From Phormidium ambiguum IAM M-71 (GTDB lineage: Bacteria; Cyanobacteriota; Cyanobacteriia; Cyanobacteriales; Aerosakkonemataceae), in contig NZ_MRCE01000007.1 of assembly GCF_001904725.1 (NCBI RefSeq), positions 124,001 through 188,000 of the forward strand: a stretch of DNA of 64,000 nt, written 5' to 3'. Positions 8,143 to 17,379 of this stretch are shown here, one piece after another. Both the position numbers and the translations under genes were made by a program. Numbering within the stretch: the first letter of the stretch is position 1; every line of letters begins with the position of its first letter. The notes below the pieces were generated by a model that was not told the origin of the DNA, did no database searches, and saw only the letters and a list, made by a program, of their open reading frames with translations.

Positions 8143-9117
8143 ATGATTGACGAATCTGAGGTTATTCGATCGCCCTTGCTATCTGTATTAGAAGATTTAC
8201 ATATTAAATATCAGCAGTTACAAGAAGGGAAGTTAGCAAATTATATTCCCGAATTGGCCAAAGTCAATCCAGATTTATTTAGTATCTGTGTAATGACCAC
8301 AGACGGCCAAGTTTTTGCTGTCGGAGATTGCCAACATTTATTTACAATTCAATCAATTTCTAAAGTTTTTGTTTATGGAATGGCACTAGAAGAACATGGA
8401 AGAGAATATGTTTTAACAAAAGTTGGCGTAGAACCGACAGGAGACGCTTTTAATTCAATTGTATTAGATGAAATGTCTAAACGACCTTATAATCCAATGG
8501 TAAATGCGGGTGCGATCGCTATCACCAGTTTAATTAAAGGTTCAGGACCCACAGAAAGATTAAACCGAATGTTGGAGATGTTCAAGAAATATATTGGTCA
8601 TGATATTTTTATTGATATTTCTGTGTTCATGTCGGAAAGAACTACCGGACATCGTAACCGAGCAATGGCACATTTAATGCTCAATTTTGGCATGATCGAT
8701 CAGAAAATTGAAGAAGTCTTAGACTTATATTTTCAACAATGTTCGTTAATGGTAAACTGTCAAGACTTAGCAGTAATGGCAGCAACTTTAGCGAATAATG
8801 GTATTAATCCAATAACCAGAGAACAGGCAGTAAAAAGTGATTACGTGCGCGATATTTTAAGTGTAATGTATACCTGTGGAATGTACAATTTTGCAGGTGA
8901 ATGGGCTTATAAAGTTGGTCTTCCAGCAAAAAGTGGAGTTTCTGGCGGCTTAATTGTAGTAGTACCAAACAAAATGGGAATAGCGGTGTTTTCTCCCCTT
9001 TTAGACGAACGCGGAAATAGCGTGCGCGGGGTGAAAGTTTGTGAGGAACTTTCCCAACAGTATTGCTTACATATTTTTGATTATTTGCGGGGAAGTTGTA
9101 AGTTTAACGGGAATTGA
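8143..9117 (+). CDS. glsA: Glutaminase
   Basis: A 324-residue glutaminase that hydrolyses L-glutamine to glutamate and ammonia in the cytoplasm. It has the serine beta-lactamase-like fold: the nucleophile motif QSISKVF (S-x-x-K) is near residue 70, [10 protein letters not shown] near 120, and the C-terminal [20 protein letters not shown] includes the oxyanion-loop segment. The length matches the family. It starts at ATG 8143, just after an AT-rich spacer shared with the divergent antiporter. I did not find an NtcA-type GTA-N8-TAC site upstream by eye. Confidence 0.95.
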   Translation: MIDESEVIRSPLLSVLEDLHIKYQQLQEGKLANYIPELAKVNPDLFSICVMTTDGQVFAVGDCQHLFTIQSISKVFVYGMALEEHGREYVLTKVGVEPTGDAFNSIVLDEMSKRPYNPMVNAGAIAITSLIKGSGPTERLNRMLEMFKKYIGHDIFIDISVFMSERTTGHRNRAMAHLMLNFGMIDQKIEEVLDLYFQQCSLMVNCQDLAVMAATLANNGINPITREQAVKSDYVRDILSVMYTCGMYNFAGEWAYKVGLPAKSGVSGGLIVVVPNKMGIAVFSPLLDERGNSVRGVKVCEELSQQYCLHIFDYLRGSCKFNGN

Positions 9118-9139
9118 TTCATTTTCAGATACCATCAAA

Positions 9140-9523
9140 TTAAGTTCTTTCATCCAAGCTAATAGGCCCTGAACCATAATAATAAACCATTAATAATCCT
9201 CCCAAAATTGCCAAGTTTTTCATAAATTGAATTACTTGCATTCTGTCAGCAAAATTAGTGTGGAAAATCAAAGTTGCGGGAATTAAAAAGATAATTAGGA
9301 GAATGCTTCCCCATCGAGATTTGTAACCAAGTAAAACCGAAAAACCGCCTAACAATTCAAAGACGATCGCACCAACTAACAACAAAGCTGTTAACTGTAA
9401 TGGAATACCATTCTGTGACATATACTGTTGCGTTCCCGCAAACCCTGTTATTTTATCAAAAGCAGATTTCAGAAAAACGGCAGATAGAAAAGCCCTTGCT
9501 ATGAGGGGAATATATTTTTGCAT
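9140..9523 (-). CDS. DoxX family membrane protein
   Basis: A 127-residue protein with four hydrophobic segments and the DoxX features ARAFLSAVFLKSAFDKI at the N terminus and ELLGGFSVLLGYKSRWGSIL in the middle. DoxX-family proteins are small quinone-related or redox-associated membrane proteins of mostly unknown activity. It is convergent with glsA, whose stop is only 22 bp away, and is transcribed alone. Confidence 0.85.
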   Translation of the reverse strand: MQKYIPLIARAFLSAVFLKSAFDKITGFAGTQQYMSQNGIPLQLTALLLVGAIVFELLGGFSVLLGYKSRWGSILLIIFLIPATLIFHTNFADRMQVIQFMKNLAILGGLLMVYYYGSGPISLDERT

Positions 9524-9772
9524 GGTTATCTGGATTTAATAGGCAAAGCGATCGTTACAGATCGGAATGTTCTTGTGCATCTATCTTAGGGTGTTAAGGC
9601 AGACTACGCCAACGTAAATTTTAAATTAATTCAAATTTTGGTAGCAAAATGAAGTATAAATAAACAGATGGCAAAAAATTTTTAGAATAGACAAATATTT
9701 GAACCTAAATCAGTAGGTTTTGTCTACATAGCAAGGCTAAGTTTTCAAACTTCCATTAAAATCTAAAATCGA

Positions 9773-10520
9773 ATGACTGTATTTCCTTACGACCAATTTA
9801 CTAAAGACTAACTTGGGTGATGTTCGCAACTGTATGAGCAAATTGTTTGATGTTTTTGCTTTCTTAGAACGTCAAGCAAGGCGCAGTAATACTCGTGTTG
9901 AAGAGACAGAATTACCTCAACTTTGGATAATTTCTCCCACTGCATCAGAATCGCTATTAACAGGTTTTGCCGCTACACTTGATGTAGATAAATGGGGTAG
10001 CGGAGTTTATTTTCTCCCGGCACATTTGAAAACGGGAATTGTAGTAATTCATCAATTACCGTCAACCCCTGAAACTCTTTGGTTAAGAATTTTAGGAAAA
10101 GGGAGAGTCCAGCAACAAGCAATTGATGAATTAGCCGCACTTCCAGAAAACGATCCTTTGCGAATTGTGGTGTTGGAGTTATTAAGTAACCTCAAGACTA
10201 TATTAGAAGTAAGTCAAAATTTAGCACCAGAGGAGCAAGATTTAATTATGCGTTTGTCACCACTTTACGAACAACGTTTAGCTGAAGCTACTCAAAAAGG
10301 TATCGAACAAGGTATTGAGCAAGGTATCGAGCAAGGTATTGGGCAAGGTGTTCGCCAGGGACAACGAATTTTTGTAGAAAATTTATTGAAAGCTAAATTT
10401 GGGGAATTGGATGAAGAACTAACTGCAATTATTGAGCCTTTGTTGGCTTTACAACCAGCAGATTCAACTGCTTTGTTGTTGAATTTATCCCGTGCGGAAT
10501 TGTTGGCTAGGTTTAGTTAG
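9773..10520 (+). pseudogene. Decayed Rpn-family (DUF4351-type) nuclease gene
   Basis: The open part (TTG 9813 or ATG 9834 to 10520) encodes the middle and C terminus of a cyanobacterial Rpn-like PD-(D/E)XK family: CMSKLFDVFAFLERQARRSN, PQLWIISPTASESLL, HLKTGIVVIHQLP, TLWLRILGKGRVQQQAIDEL, and a DUF4351-like end. Just upstream, ATG 9773 encodes MTVFPYDQFTKD, the family's usual N terminus, then TAA. The frame of this remnant differs from the body, and roughly 60 residues that normally sit between them, including much of the nuclease core, are missing. A truncated protein may still be made, but nuclease activity is doubtful. Confidence 0.7.
10297..10356 (+). repeat. 15-bp tandem repeat coding for GIEQG units
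   Basis: Four degenerate copies of a 15-bp unit (GGTATCGAACAAGGT-type) encode GIEQGIEQGIEQGIGQG in the linker of the Rpn-like gene. Variable GIEQG/GIQQG runs at this place are a hallmark of the family and expand by slippage. Confidence 0.8.
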
Positions 10521-10611
10521 GCTTTGCAGGGTGTTTATATTGTTTTAATTAACCCAATCTAAAGATTGCCAAAATTTTCTTTATTATTATTCCTCTTCAT
10601 GGTTAGCAAAT

Positions 10612-10648
10612 ACAGATCCCCGACTTCTTCAAGAAGTCGGGGATCTGT
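10612..10648. repeat. Dispersed palindrome, copy 2 (perfect 18-bp arms)
   Basis: ACAGATCCCCGACTTCTT, one base, then its exact reverse complement. This is the best copy of the palindrome also seen at 2731 and 27241. It lies between the Rpn-like gene and der and can fold into a strong hairpin; there is no clear T-run, so its terminator role is uncertain. Confidence 0.85.
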
Positions 10649-10761
10649 GTACCGATATTTTTGGAGTTTTTGGTGCAGAAGTGAACTACATACTGTGAAC
10701 TAGTAGCTAGAATAGTAAGGTTGAACCTTCAACACAATTACTGCCTTTTTGTTTTTGAATC

Positions 10762-12123
10762 ATGCCATTGCCTGTAGTCGCTATTATCGGTCGCCCAAAT
10801 GTGGGCAAATCTACCATTGTCAATCGTTTGGCAGGGGGAAAGGATGCTATTGTTCATGATGAACCTGGAGTAACGCGCGATCGCACTTATCGACGTGCTT
10901 ACTGGTGCGATCGAGAATTTACCGTTGTCGATACAGGCGGTTTAGTTTTCGACGACGACACCGAATTTTTACCATTGATCCGCGAACAAGCAATGGCAGC
11001 ATTAGCTGAAGCAAGTGCCGCTATATTTGTAGTAGACGGACAGGCAGGGCCAACCGCAGGAGATGAAGAAATTGCCGAATGGTTACGCACGCAAAAAGTA
11101 CCCATTCTTTTAGCAGTTAATAAATGCGAATCTCCCGATCAAGGTTTAACTCAAGCTACCCAATTTTGGGAATTAGGATTAGGTGAACCTTACCCTGTTT
11201 CCGGGATTCATGGTAGCGGTACAGGGGAATTACTCGATCGATTAGTTACCTTTTTGCCACCGCTTGAAGAAATAGACGACACAGAAGAAATCAAAGTAGC
11301 AATAGTCGGTCGTCCGAATGTAGGAAAATCGAGTTTATTAAACGCATTTGTCGGGGAAAATCGGGCTATTGTGAGCCCAATTTCGGGAACTACCAGAGAT
11401 GCGATCGACACAGTTATTCAACATAACGACAAGCGATTTCGGTTAATTGATACTGCGGGAATTCGGAAAAAGAAAAACGTCGAATATGGGCCGGAATTTT
11501 TCGGCGTTAACCGTGCCTTCAAAGCCATTCGTCGCGCCGATGTTGTCCTATTAGTAATTGATGCTTTAGATGGCGTTACCGAACAAGACCAAAAATTAGC
11601 CGGACGTATCGAAGAAGAAGGTCGCGCCTGTGTAATTGTGGTTAATAAATGGGATGCTGTCGAGAAAGATTCATATACCATTTACGATCATCAAGAAGAA
11701 CTAAAATCGCGGTTGAATTTTATCGATTGGGCAGAAGGAATTTTTGTTAGTGCCCAGACAGGACAAAGAGTAGAAAAAATCCTTGAATTAGTAGAAATAG
11801 CTGCCGCCGAACATAAACGTCGAGTATCGACTGCGGTAATTAATGAAGTAATCGAAGAAGCATTAAGATGGCATAGTCCGCCAGTGAGTCGTCAAGGTAA
11901 ACAAGGCAAACTTTACTATGGTACGCAAGTTACCAGCGAACCTCCAACGATCGTACTTTTTGTCAACGATCCGACGCGCTTTAATGATAACTATCGTCGC
12001 TATATTCAAAGTCAATTCCGTAAACAATTAGGCTTTAGAGGTACACCATTACGGTTACTTTGGCGCGGCAAAAAATCCCGCGAACTAGAAAGCGGAAGTA
12101 AAAATCGCGCAACTCGTGTTTAA
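10762..12123 (+). CDS. der: Ribosome biogenesis GTPase Der (EngA)
   Basis: A 453-residue double-GTPase needed for 50S ribosome assembly. The first G domain has GRPNVGKST at residues 9-17, DTGG and NKCE. The second has GRPNVGKSS near residue 183, DTAGI and NKWD. A C-terminal KH-like domain ends with basic residues ([18 protein letters not shown]). The length is normal. The start ATG at 10762 gives the family N terminus [17 protein letters not shown]. It is followed by a repeat-rich gap before the EcfT-type gene, so co-transcription with it is possible but not evident. Confidence 0.97.
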   Translation: MPLPVVAIIGRPNVGKSTIVNRLAGGKDAIVHDEPGVTRDRTYRRAYWCDREFTVVDTGGLVFDDDTEFLPLIREQAMAALAEASAAIFVVDGQAGPTAGDEEIAEWLRTQKVPILLAVNKCESPDQGLTQATQFWELGLGEPYPVSGIHGSGTGELLDRLVTFLPPLEEIDDTEEIKVAIVGRPNVGKSSLLNAFVGENRAIVSPISGTTRDAIDTVIQHNDKRFRLIDTAGIRKKKNVEYGPEFFGVNRAFKAIRRADVVLLVIDALDGVTEQDQKLAGRIEEEGRACVIVVNKWDAVEKDSYTIYDHQEELKSRLNFIDWAEGIFVSAQTGQRVEKILELVEIAAAEHKRRVSTAVINEVIEEALRWHSPPVSRQGKQGKLYYGTQVTSEPPTIVLFVNDPTRFNDNYRRYIQSQFRKQLGFRGTPLRLLWRGKKSRELESGSKNRATRV

Positions 12124-12557
12124 CGTTGTTCATAGGTCTTGGTAAAAAGTAGTAAGTAAAGTAAACTAGACAAAATCATTACCTACTACTTACTAAACAT
12201 CTTGCAAAAGTCGATCTCCAATGAATATTATCTGTAAAGAAAATTTGTGCAAAAACAGATAACATACATATACCATCTGCGTTTATCTGCGTTTATCTGC
12301 TTATACCAATTCTCTATGAAGATGCGCTTTATTACACCCCCCTCTAGTCCCCCCTTAGCAAGGGGGGACGGCGTTAGCCGGGGGGTAAATATATTGCAGT
12401 TTCATCCAGAGACGGTATTACATCTGCGGACTAAAAAAGAACTCATGCAAAAACAGATAACCTCAATATACTATCTGTGTTTATCTGTGGATATCTGTGG
12501 TAAAAAAAGAATTGAGGCTTTTGCAAGAACTCTACTAACAAATGACCAAAGATAAAA
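12124..12557. repeat. Repeat-rich intergenic region (ATCTGCGTTTATCTGC and CCCCCTTAG families)
   Basis: This gap has no convincing gene. It holds TTTATCTGCG-type tandem units at 12275-12300, an element starting ATACCAATTCTCTATGAAGA at 12303 with a GTCCCCCCTTAGCAAGGGGG hairpin, and a second block TATCTGTGTTTATCTGTGG at 12465-12503. The last block is the reverse complement of a block at 56070-56105, and the middle one recurs at 52795 and, in rearranged form, at 56146. Confidence 0.75.
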
Positions 12558-13514
12558 ATGGATTTATTAAAAACATTACCGTTAGGACTTTACTTAGAAC
12601 AACCAATTACTTGGTTACATAAACTCGATCCCAGAGTCAAACTTGCCTGGTTAATGAGTTTTTTGTTTGCCCCAATTTTAGCTAATTCCCTATTAAGAAT
12701 TGGCTTAGTATTATTATTAATCTTATTTACCTTAACAGCCAGAATCCCTTTGCGGGTGTGGAAACAACAAATGGGTTGGTTGCTAATTTTAAGTTTTCTA
12801 GTTTTTATTTTAAGCGCGATCGCACCAGACGGACTAGCAGTTAGCTATCAACCAAGACTCCCCGAAAATGGCATAATTCCTACAGCACCAACTCTTCAAG
12901 CTAAAAATAACCCCACTCCACAAATTAGCCAACCGCAAACACCACAACCAAAAGCTTGGGATTTTTCTCAATATAATTACATCTTATTCAAAAGTGGGCC
13001 GTTTACTGTGAGTCGCAGGTCTTTAGAGTTAGCAATTCGCGTTAGTACATTACTTTTTACCTTAATTTATAGTACAAATTTATTCTTGTTAACCACAGCG
13101 CCCGAAGAAATTACCTCTGGAATTGAAAATTTAATGCAGCCTTTGCGGAAATTCAATTGGCCTGTGACTGAAATTGCGCTAACCTTAACTTTATCTTTGC
13201 GGTTTATTCCTTTAGTCTTAGAAGAGATTCAGAACTTAGTGCGATCGATCTGGACAAGGGCAATAAACTGGAAAAAATTAGGTATTCGGAGAAGTATTAA
13301 AGTTTGGTTGATGGTAGCCGAAAGGTTATTGCAAAACTTGTTATTACGCGCCGAACAAATTTCTAGCGCCATGAAAGTGCGTGGTTTTACTAGCCCAAAT
13401 CAACACCAAGTAAATTGGCATCAATTGCGATTTTTAAGACTTGATTGGTTAGCAATGGCAGCTTTAGCTGTATTCTGGGGAATGCGATTAATCTGGGGTC
13501 ACGGAGTGATGTAA
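12558..13514 (+). CDS. Energy-coupling factor transporter transmembrane protein (EcfT/CbiQ family)
   Basis: A 318-residue membrane protein with about five to six helices. The N-terminal PITWLHKLDPRVKLAWLMSF is the EcfT signature, and a long cytosolic region carries two coupling-type motifs (LTLSLRFIPLVLEEIQNL and AMKVRGFTS, the A-x-x-x-R-G box that docks on the ATPases). A poly-proline/glutamine linker near residues 100-140 is unusual but tolerated in cyanobacterial members. EcfT couples ATPase subunits to a vitamin- or metal-binding S component; neither is adjacent, so the substrate is unknown. Confidence 0.88.
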   Translation: MDLLKTLPLGLYLEQPITWLHKLDPRVKLAWLMSFLFAPILANSLLRIGLVLLLILFTLTARIPLRVWKQQMGWLLILSFLVFILSAIAPDGLAVSYQPRLPENGIIPTAPTLQAKNNPTPQISQPQTPQPKAWDFSQYNYILFKSGPFTVSRRSLELAIRVSTLLFTLIYSTNLFLLTTAPEEITSGIENLMQPLRKFNWPVTEIALTLTLSLRFIPLVLEEIQNLVRSIWTRAINWKKLGIRRSIKVWLMVAERLLQNLLLRAEQISSAMKVRGFTSPNQHQVNWHQLRFLRLDWLAMAALAVFWGMRLIWGHGVM

Positions 13515-13813
13515 GCAGTGTTGAGTATCAAATTACACTAAGATCGGTAGATACAATTTTTTGCTAAATACCAACTTTATTGCTGTCATCAAAATGACCC
13601 TAATTGCTATAAAGTTAAGAATAGAAATTAACTACTTTGGATAGTGGGAGTAACAACACTAGTGCTTTGGTGACAGATGCACACAAAAAGCTTATACTCC
13701 TCTGGAACCAAAGAATGGTAATTTTTTTTCAACGGCTGAACTCATCTAGACTATCCTGCCATGTCAATTTTTATAGTTGAAAAGATTATTAATCATCCCA
13801 ATTTGCAGAATTA

Positions 13814-14083
13814 ATGAGTAACGAGACTTACCTGAATCACCCTACATTTGGCCTGCTTTACCGAGTTTCCGTGTTGGAGGAAAATAAAGAGTTGTACACC
13901 ACACTCTATGCCCAACGCCTATTTTTTTTAGTAACTACATTGGCTGCTGGACTTACCTGCGAACCAATTAGCCGTTCTGATTCGCGTCTGTTGGTAGAAA
14001 ATCGCCTGAGAATGTTAAGGCGTGCAGGTCAAACTGAAGAATACGATAAGCTGATGTTGATTCACCAGCGTACTTTTCAATGA
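13814..14083 (+). CDS. pipX: PipX, PII-interacting coactivator of NtcA
   Basis: An 89-residue cyanobacterial regulator. PipX has an N-terminal Tudor-like domain (NHPTFGLLYRVSVLEENKEL) and two C-terminal helices (RLLVENRLRMLRRAGQTEEY). It binds either PII (GlnB) or the nitrogen regulator NtcA, linking 2-oxoglutarate level to gene expression. The length matches the family. Its stop overlaps the ATG of the next gene (ATGA), the standard pipX-pipY arrangement, which supports the call. The 299 bp upstream hold no other gene. Confidence 0.95.
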   Translation: MSNETYLNHPTFGLLYRVSVLEENKELYTTLYAQRLFFLVTTLAAGLTCEPISRSDSRLLVENRLRMLRRAGQTEEYDKLMLIHQRTFQ

Positions 14084-14763
14084 CTTCCTCTCAATTGTCT
14101 AACACTATTACCGATCGCATCGCCAAAGTCCGTCAACAACTCCCAGAAACCGTTCGCTTAATTGCTGTGAGTAAACAGGTATCAGTAGAGGCGATACGGG
14201 AAGCATACACAGCTGGTATCCGCGACTTTGGGGAAAGTCGAGTGCAGGAAGTTGCAGTCAAACAATCTCAGCTGCAAGATTTACCTGATATCACTTGGCA
14301 CTTAATTGGGCATTTACAAACCAACAAAGCGAAAAAAGCTTTAGAACATTTTCAATGGATTCAGTCTTTAGATAGTTTAAAGTTAGCCCAAACATTAGAT
14401 CGTTTAGCAACATCTTTGTCAACAAATCCTCAAGTTTTGTTGCAAGTAAAATTGTTACCCGATCCTAATAAGTACGGTTGGACAGTAGAGGAACTTTTCC
14501 AAGATTTACCCGCACTTAATGAGTGTCAAAACATACAAATTAAAGGGTTAATGACGATTGCTCCCCTGAATTTATCAGAACCGGAAAATTTGACATTGTT
14601 TCAAAATACACGCTCTTTGGCAGCACAAATTCAGGAACAAAATTGGTCAAATATTCAAATGCAACACTTGTCAATGGGAATGTCAGACGATTATCATTTA
14701 GCAGTCCAAGGTGGAGCAACGATGGTACGCTTAGGACGCACACTATTTGGAGAACGGTCTTGA
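14080..14763 (+). CDS. pipY: PipY, YggS/PLPBP family PLP-binding protein
   Basis: A 227-residue single-domain PLP-binding protein of the fold-type III alanine racemase-like class. It has the PLP-lysine motif LIAVSKQV (K near residue 32), GESRVQE, HLIGHLQTNKAK and the C-terminal LSMGMSDDYHLAVQGGATMVRLGRTLFG. The family maintains vitamin B6 and amino-acid homeostasis and has no clear enzymatic activity. The 4-bp overlap with pipX shows translational coupling. Confidence 0.95.
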   Translation: MTSSQLSNTITDRIAKVRQQLPETVRLIAVSKQVSVEAIREAYTAGIRDFGESRVQEVAVKQSQLQDLPDITWHLIGHLQTNKAKKALEHFQWIQSLDSLKLAQTLDRLATSLSTNPQVLLQVKLLPDPNKYGWTVEELFQDLPALNECQNIQIKGLMTIAPLNLSEPENLTLFQNTRSLAAQIQEQNWSNIQMQHLSMGMSDDYHLAVQGGATMVRLGRTLFGERS

Positions 14764-15148
14764 CATCTTAGGTGCTGGAGACTGAATTGGCTGTAATCGA
14801 AAGGAAAATTTTATTTCTGAAAATTCACCATTGATTTTTCTTGCCCACCTGTAGAATTAAACCAGCATTCGCTAATATATTTGCAGCGTCAAGACGTGAT
14901 AAAAAAAATAGGGTGCTTTTTCGGTTCAGTACCTTAGTTTAAATCGTCGAAGCGAACCTCAGCTAAATTGTCGGGAAGCCCTGTTTAATACAGGTATACT
15001 CCCACCAGTGGAGTTGGGCGTAGCTTCACTATAAAACTCCCGCTCTAGAAGACCATTCTTCCGCTGAGCCGCCATTCTTTCAATTGTTTAACATTTGAAG
15101 TTTGGTTTACGTCACTGAACTCTAGATTTTAATGGAGTGTAAAAAACC
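14764..15148. other. Noncoding gap with a foldable element upstream of sepF
   Basis: A 385-bp region without a gene. Between 14949 and 15027 the closing arms GAAGC and GCTTC enclose two smaller hairpins (CCTGT/ACAGG at 14980-14994; ACTCC/GGAGT at 14998-15014). This could be a small RNA or a 5' leader of sepF. No named RNA family was recognised. Confidence 0.35.
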
Positions 15149-15784
15149 GTGAATATCTTCAGTAAACTCAAGGATTTCGTTGGTCTGAATGAACCAGCGT
15201 CTTACGAGTACGATGAATACGACGAGGTAGACGAAAGAGGTAAGTACCAAAACACCTACCAAGAACAAAATACCCAATCATCTACGGATGAGGATAACCG
15301 CCAACGTCGTCGGTTACGCGATCGCATGAGTGTAGTACCAGAAACCACAACCACAAACACAACAACTACAAATATTGGCTCAACAATGAACAACGTGATT
15401 GGTATGCCTGGAGTAACTAATGGATTTTCGGAAGTTCTGGTAATGGAACCCCGTACTTTTGAAGAAATGCCCCAAGCTATTCAAGCTTTGCGGGAACGGA
15501 AGTCAGTAGTATTAAACCTGACTATGATGGACCCCGACCAAGCACAACGGGCTGTAGACTTTATTGCAGGCGGTACTTACGCGATCGATGGACATCAAGA
15601 AAGAATTGGCGAAAGCATTTTCTTGTTTACTCCTAGCTGCGTACAAGTTAGTACTCAATCTGGTGTAATTCACGAAGTACCACAACAAAACAACCCACAA
15701 GTACAAGTACGTGCACCTCGGCCAACTAATCCTGCTGCCAATTGGACAAATACAACTGAACAACGTTTTATTCAGTCTCTTTAA
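15149..15784 (+). CDS. sepF: Cell division protein SepF
   Basis: A 211-residue protein starting at GTG, reading [20 protein letters not shown]. The short amphipathic N-terminal helix is the membrane anchor of SepF. A disordered Asp/Asn/Thr-rich linker runs to about residue 90. The conserved SepF domain follows ([48 protein letters not shown]). SepF (Cdv2 in cyanobacteria) tethers FtsZ to the membrane at the septum. It is followed by proC, as in many cyanobacteria, with a 126-bp gap that contains short TAGTAGGTAG repeats. Confidence 0.95.
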   Translation: MNIFSKLKDFVGLNEPASYEYDEYDEVDERGKYQNTYQEQNTQSSTDEDNRQRRRLRDRMSVVPETTTTNTTTTNIGSTMNNVIGMPGVTNGFSEVLVMEPRTFEEMPQAIQALRERKSVVLNLTMMDPDQAQRAVDFIAGGTYAIDGHQERIGESIFLFTPSCVQVSTQSGVIHEVPQQNNPQVQVRAPRPTNPAANWTNTTEQRFIQSL

Positions 15785-15785
15785 G

Positions 15786-15818
15786 TAGGTAATGGGTAGT
15801 AGGTAGTGGGTAATAGGA
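15786..15818. repeat. GTAGTAGGTAGTGGGTAAT-type short tandem repeat
   Basis: Degenerate seven-base units of the type GTAGTGG/GTAATGG between sepF and proC. Similar runs occur at 63656-63680 and near 12150-12195. No coding role is seen. Confidence 0.6.
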
Positions 15819-15910
15819 AAATTTGCTTTTTTGAGTTGGTTAAATTACCAAATTAATCCTTAAGCCCCTACTTACTACTTAAATTTCAAATGACTATTGA
15901 CAAGTAACAA

Positions 15911-16711
15911 ATGACAATTAAGTTTGGTGTAATTGGCGGCGGGGTAATGGGAGAAGCTCTCTTATCCCGCTTAATTAATCTGGGAATTTACCAAGGATCG
16001 GATGTTTTAGTTAGCGATCCTTTAGCTTCGCGGCGCAGTTTTTTAGCCGAAAAATATGGCGTTGGAGTAACAGGAGAAAATCGGGAAGTGGCAAGTGCTG
16101 CTGAGGTTTTATTTTTGGCGATTAAACCACAGGTATTTGAGGCGGTGGCGATCGACTTATCCGATGTTCCAGCATCTTCTTTAATTATTTCGATTTTAGC
16201 GGGAGTGCCTTTGAGTAAGTTAGAAAAGGCGTTTCCTGTGCAACCTGTAATTCGCACTATGCCGAATACTCCGGCGACGGTGGGGGCGGGAATTAGTGCG
16301 ATCGCAGCTGGTAAGAAAGTCACACCGGAACATCTCGAACAAGCAAAACGCATCTTTCAAGCTGTGGGCGAAGTGGTGGAAGTTCCCGAAAGTATGTTGG
16401 ATGCGGTGACTGGACTTTCGGGTTCAGGCCCTGCTTATGTGGCAATATTAATTGAAGCTTTGAGTGATGGTGGGGTAGCGGCGGGTTTACCGAGAGCGAT
16501 CGCATCTCAGTTAGCATTACAAACAGTCTTTGGTACAGCCCAACTTTTGAAAGAATCAGGAATGCACCCGGCTGAGTTAAAAGATCGAGTCACAAGTCCG
16601 GGTGGTACGACAATTGCGGGAGTTGCTGAGTTAGAAAAAGCAGGTTTGCGATCGGCAATTATTGAAGCAGTCAAAGCAGCTTATAGGCGATCGAAAGAGT
16701 TAGGCAGTTAA
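15911..16711 (+). CDS. proC: Pyrroline-5-carboxylate reductase
   Basis: A 266-residue NAD(P)H-dependent reductase that makes L-proline, the last step of proline synthesis. The N-terminal Rossmann motif is GVIGGGVMGEALLSRL. Further hallmarks are AIKPQ, RTMPNTPATVGAG, the dimer/substrate region GLSGSGPAYV near residue 175, and the end motif RVTSPGGTTIAGVAELEKAG. The length is normal. It sits downstream of sepF. Confidence 0.96.
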   Translation: MTIKFGVIGGGVMGEALLSRLINLGIYQGSDVLVSDPLASRRSFLAEKYGVGVTGENREVASAAEVLFLAIKPQVFEAVAIDLSDVPASSLIISILAGVPLSKLEKAFPVQPVIRTMPNTPATVGAGISAIAAGKKVTPEHLEQAKRIFQAVGEVVEVPESMLDAVTGLSGSGPAYVAILIEALSDGGVAAGLPRAIASQLALQTVFGTAQLLKESGMHPAELKDRVTSPGGTTIAGVAELEKAGLRSAIIEAVKAAYRRSKELGS

Positions 16712-16764
16712 GCAGAGATGCAGGGGCGTAGGGTAGATAAATAACAACTTTTTCACAAGGTAGA

Positions 16765-16862
16765 TTTATCCGCATTTCATCTGCGTACCCTGCGGGAAGG
16801 CTATCGCCTATATCTGCGTTTATCTGCTTACTCTGCGAGAAGGCTACGCCTACATCTGCGTT
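16765..16862. repeat. Nested repeats: TATCTGCGTTTATCTGC with GAAGGCTACGCC inserts
   Basis: Two copies of a GCGGGAAGGCTATCGCC / GCGAGAAGGCTACGCC element interrupt a run of ATCTGCG units also found at 12275. The arrangement suggests one repeat type inserted into another. No gene is present. Confidence 0.65.
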
Positions 16863-16880
16863 CTAAAATTAATCTAAATC

Positions 16881-16936
16881 AAGATGCAAAAATCAAAGCT
16901 TGTTTAACGTCTTCTTCTTATAATTCAGGGAACTCT
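16881..16936 (-). pseudogene. DUF433 3' fragment (left flank of xisHI)
   Basis: This 56-bp stretch matches 17713-17768 at 51 of 56 positions. On the minus strand it reads EFPEL, stop, EEDVKQALIFAS, stop, which is the C-terminal region of a DUF433 protein broken by an internal stop. It is a remnant or duplicated piece flanking the xisH-xisI pair. Confidence 0.7.
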
Positions 16937-16953
16937 TAGTTGTTACCAAATAA

Positions 16954-17379
16954 ATGCCTGCTAAAGATATTTTTCACGAATCAGTTAAGGTAGCTTTGCA
17001 GAAGGATGGCTGGACAATTCTGCGAGAGGATTGGTATATTGAAGTTGATTCCTTGGGGTTAGCTATTTATATAGATTTGGCTGCCGAAAAGTTTATTCAA
17101 GCCGAGAAAGATGGGCAGAGGATAGCCGTAGAAATTAAAAGTTTTTTGAGTGAGTCGAACATGACAGCTTTCCAAAAAGCTTTGGGACAATTTCTCGTTT
17201 ATGTGAAAGCTGTAAGAAAACAACTATTAGAATGGACAGTTTATTTAGCAATCCCAGTAGATATTTACAACGGCTTTTTCTTGAAATTTGATTTTATCTG
17301 GGAAATAGTTGAGGAGTACGATCTAAAGCTAATTGTTTTTAATCCTGCAACTAAGGAGATTGTTTTATGGAGAGACTAA
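16954..17379 (+). CDS. xisH: XisH family protein
   Basis: A 141-residue protein matching the cyanobacterial XisH family: it starts MPAKDIFHESVKVALQKDGW and includes RIAVEIKSFLSES, an (D/E)-x-K box of a PD-(D/E)XK nuclease-like fold, and ALGQFLVYVKAVR. XisH and XisI were named as controlling factors for excision of the fdxN element in heterocyst-forming Anabaena, but homologous pairs are scattered through many cyanobacteria in multiple copies, suggesting an accessory nuclease or toxin-antitoxin-like module. It overlaps xisI by 13 bp. Confidence 0.9.
   Translation: MPAKDIFHESVKVALQKDGWTILREDWYIEVDSLGLAIYIDLAAEKFIQAEKDGQRIAVEIKSFLSESNMTAFQKALGQFLVYVKAVRKQLLEWTVYLAIPVDIYNGFFLKFDFIWEIVEEYDLKLIVFNPATKEIVLWRD

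Noticed and set aside
12247-12555. 102-codon open frame between der and the EcfT-type gene
   Set aside because: It is built entirely from dispersed repeats and has no ribosome site.
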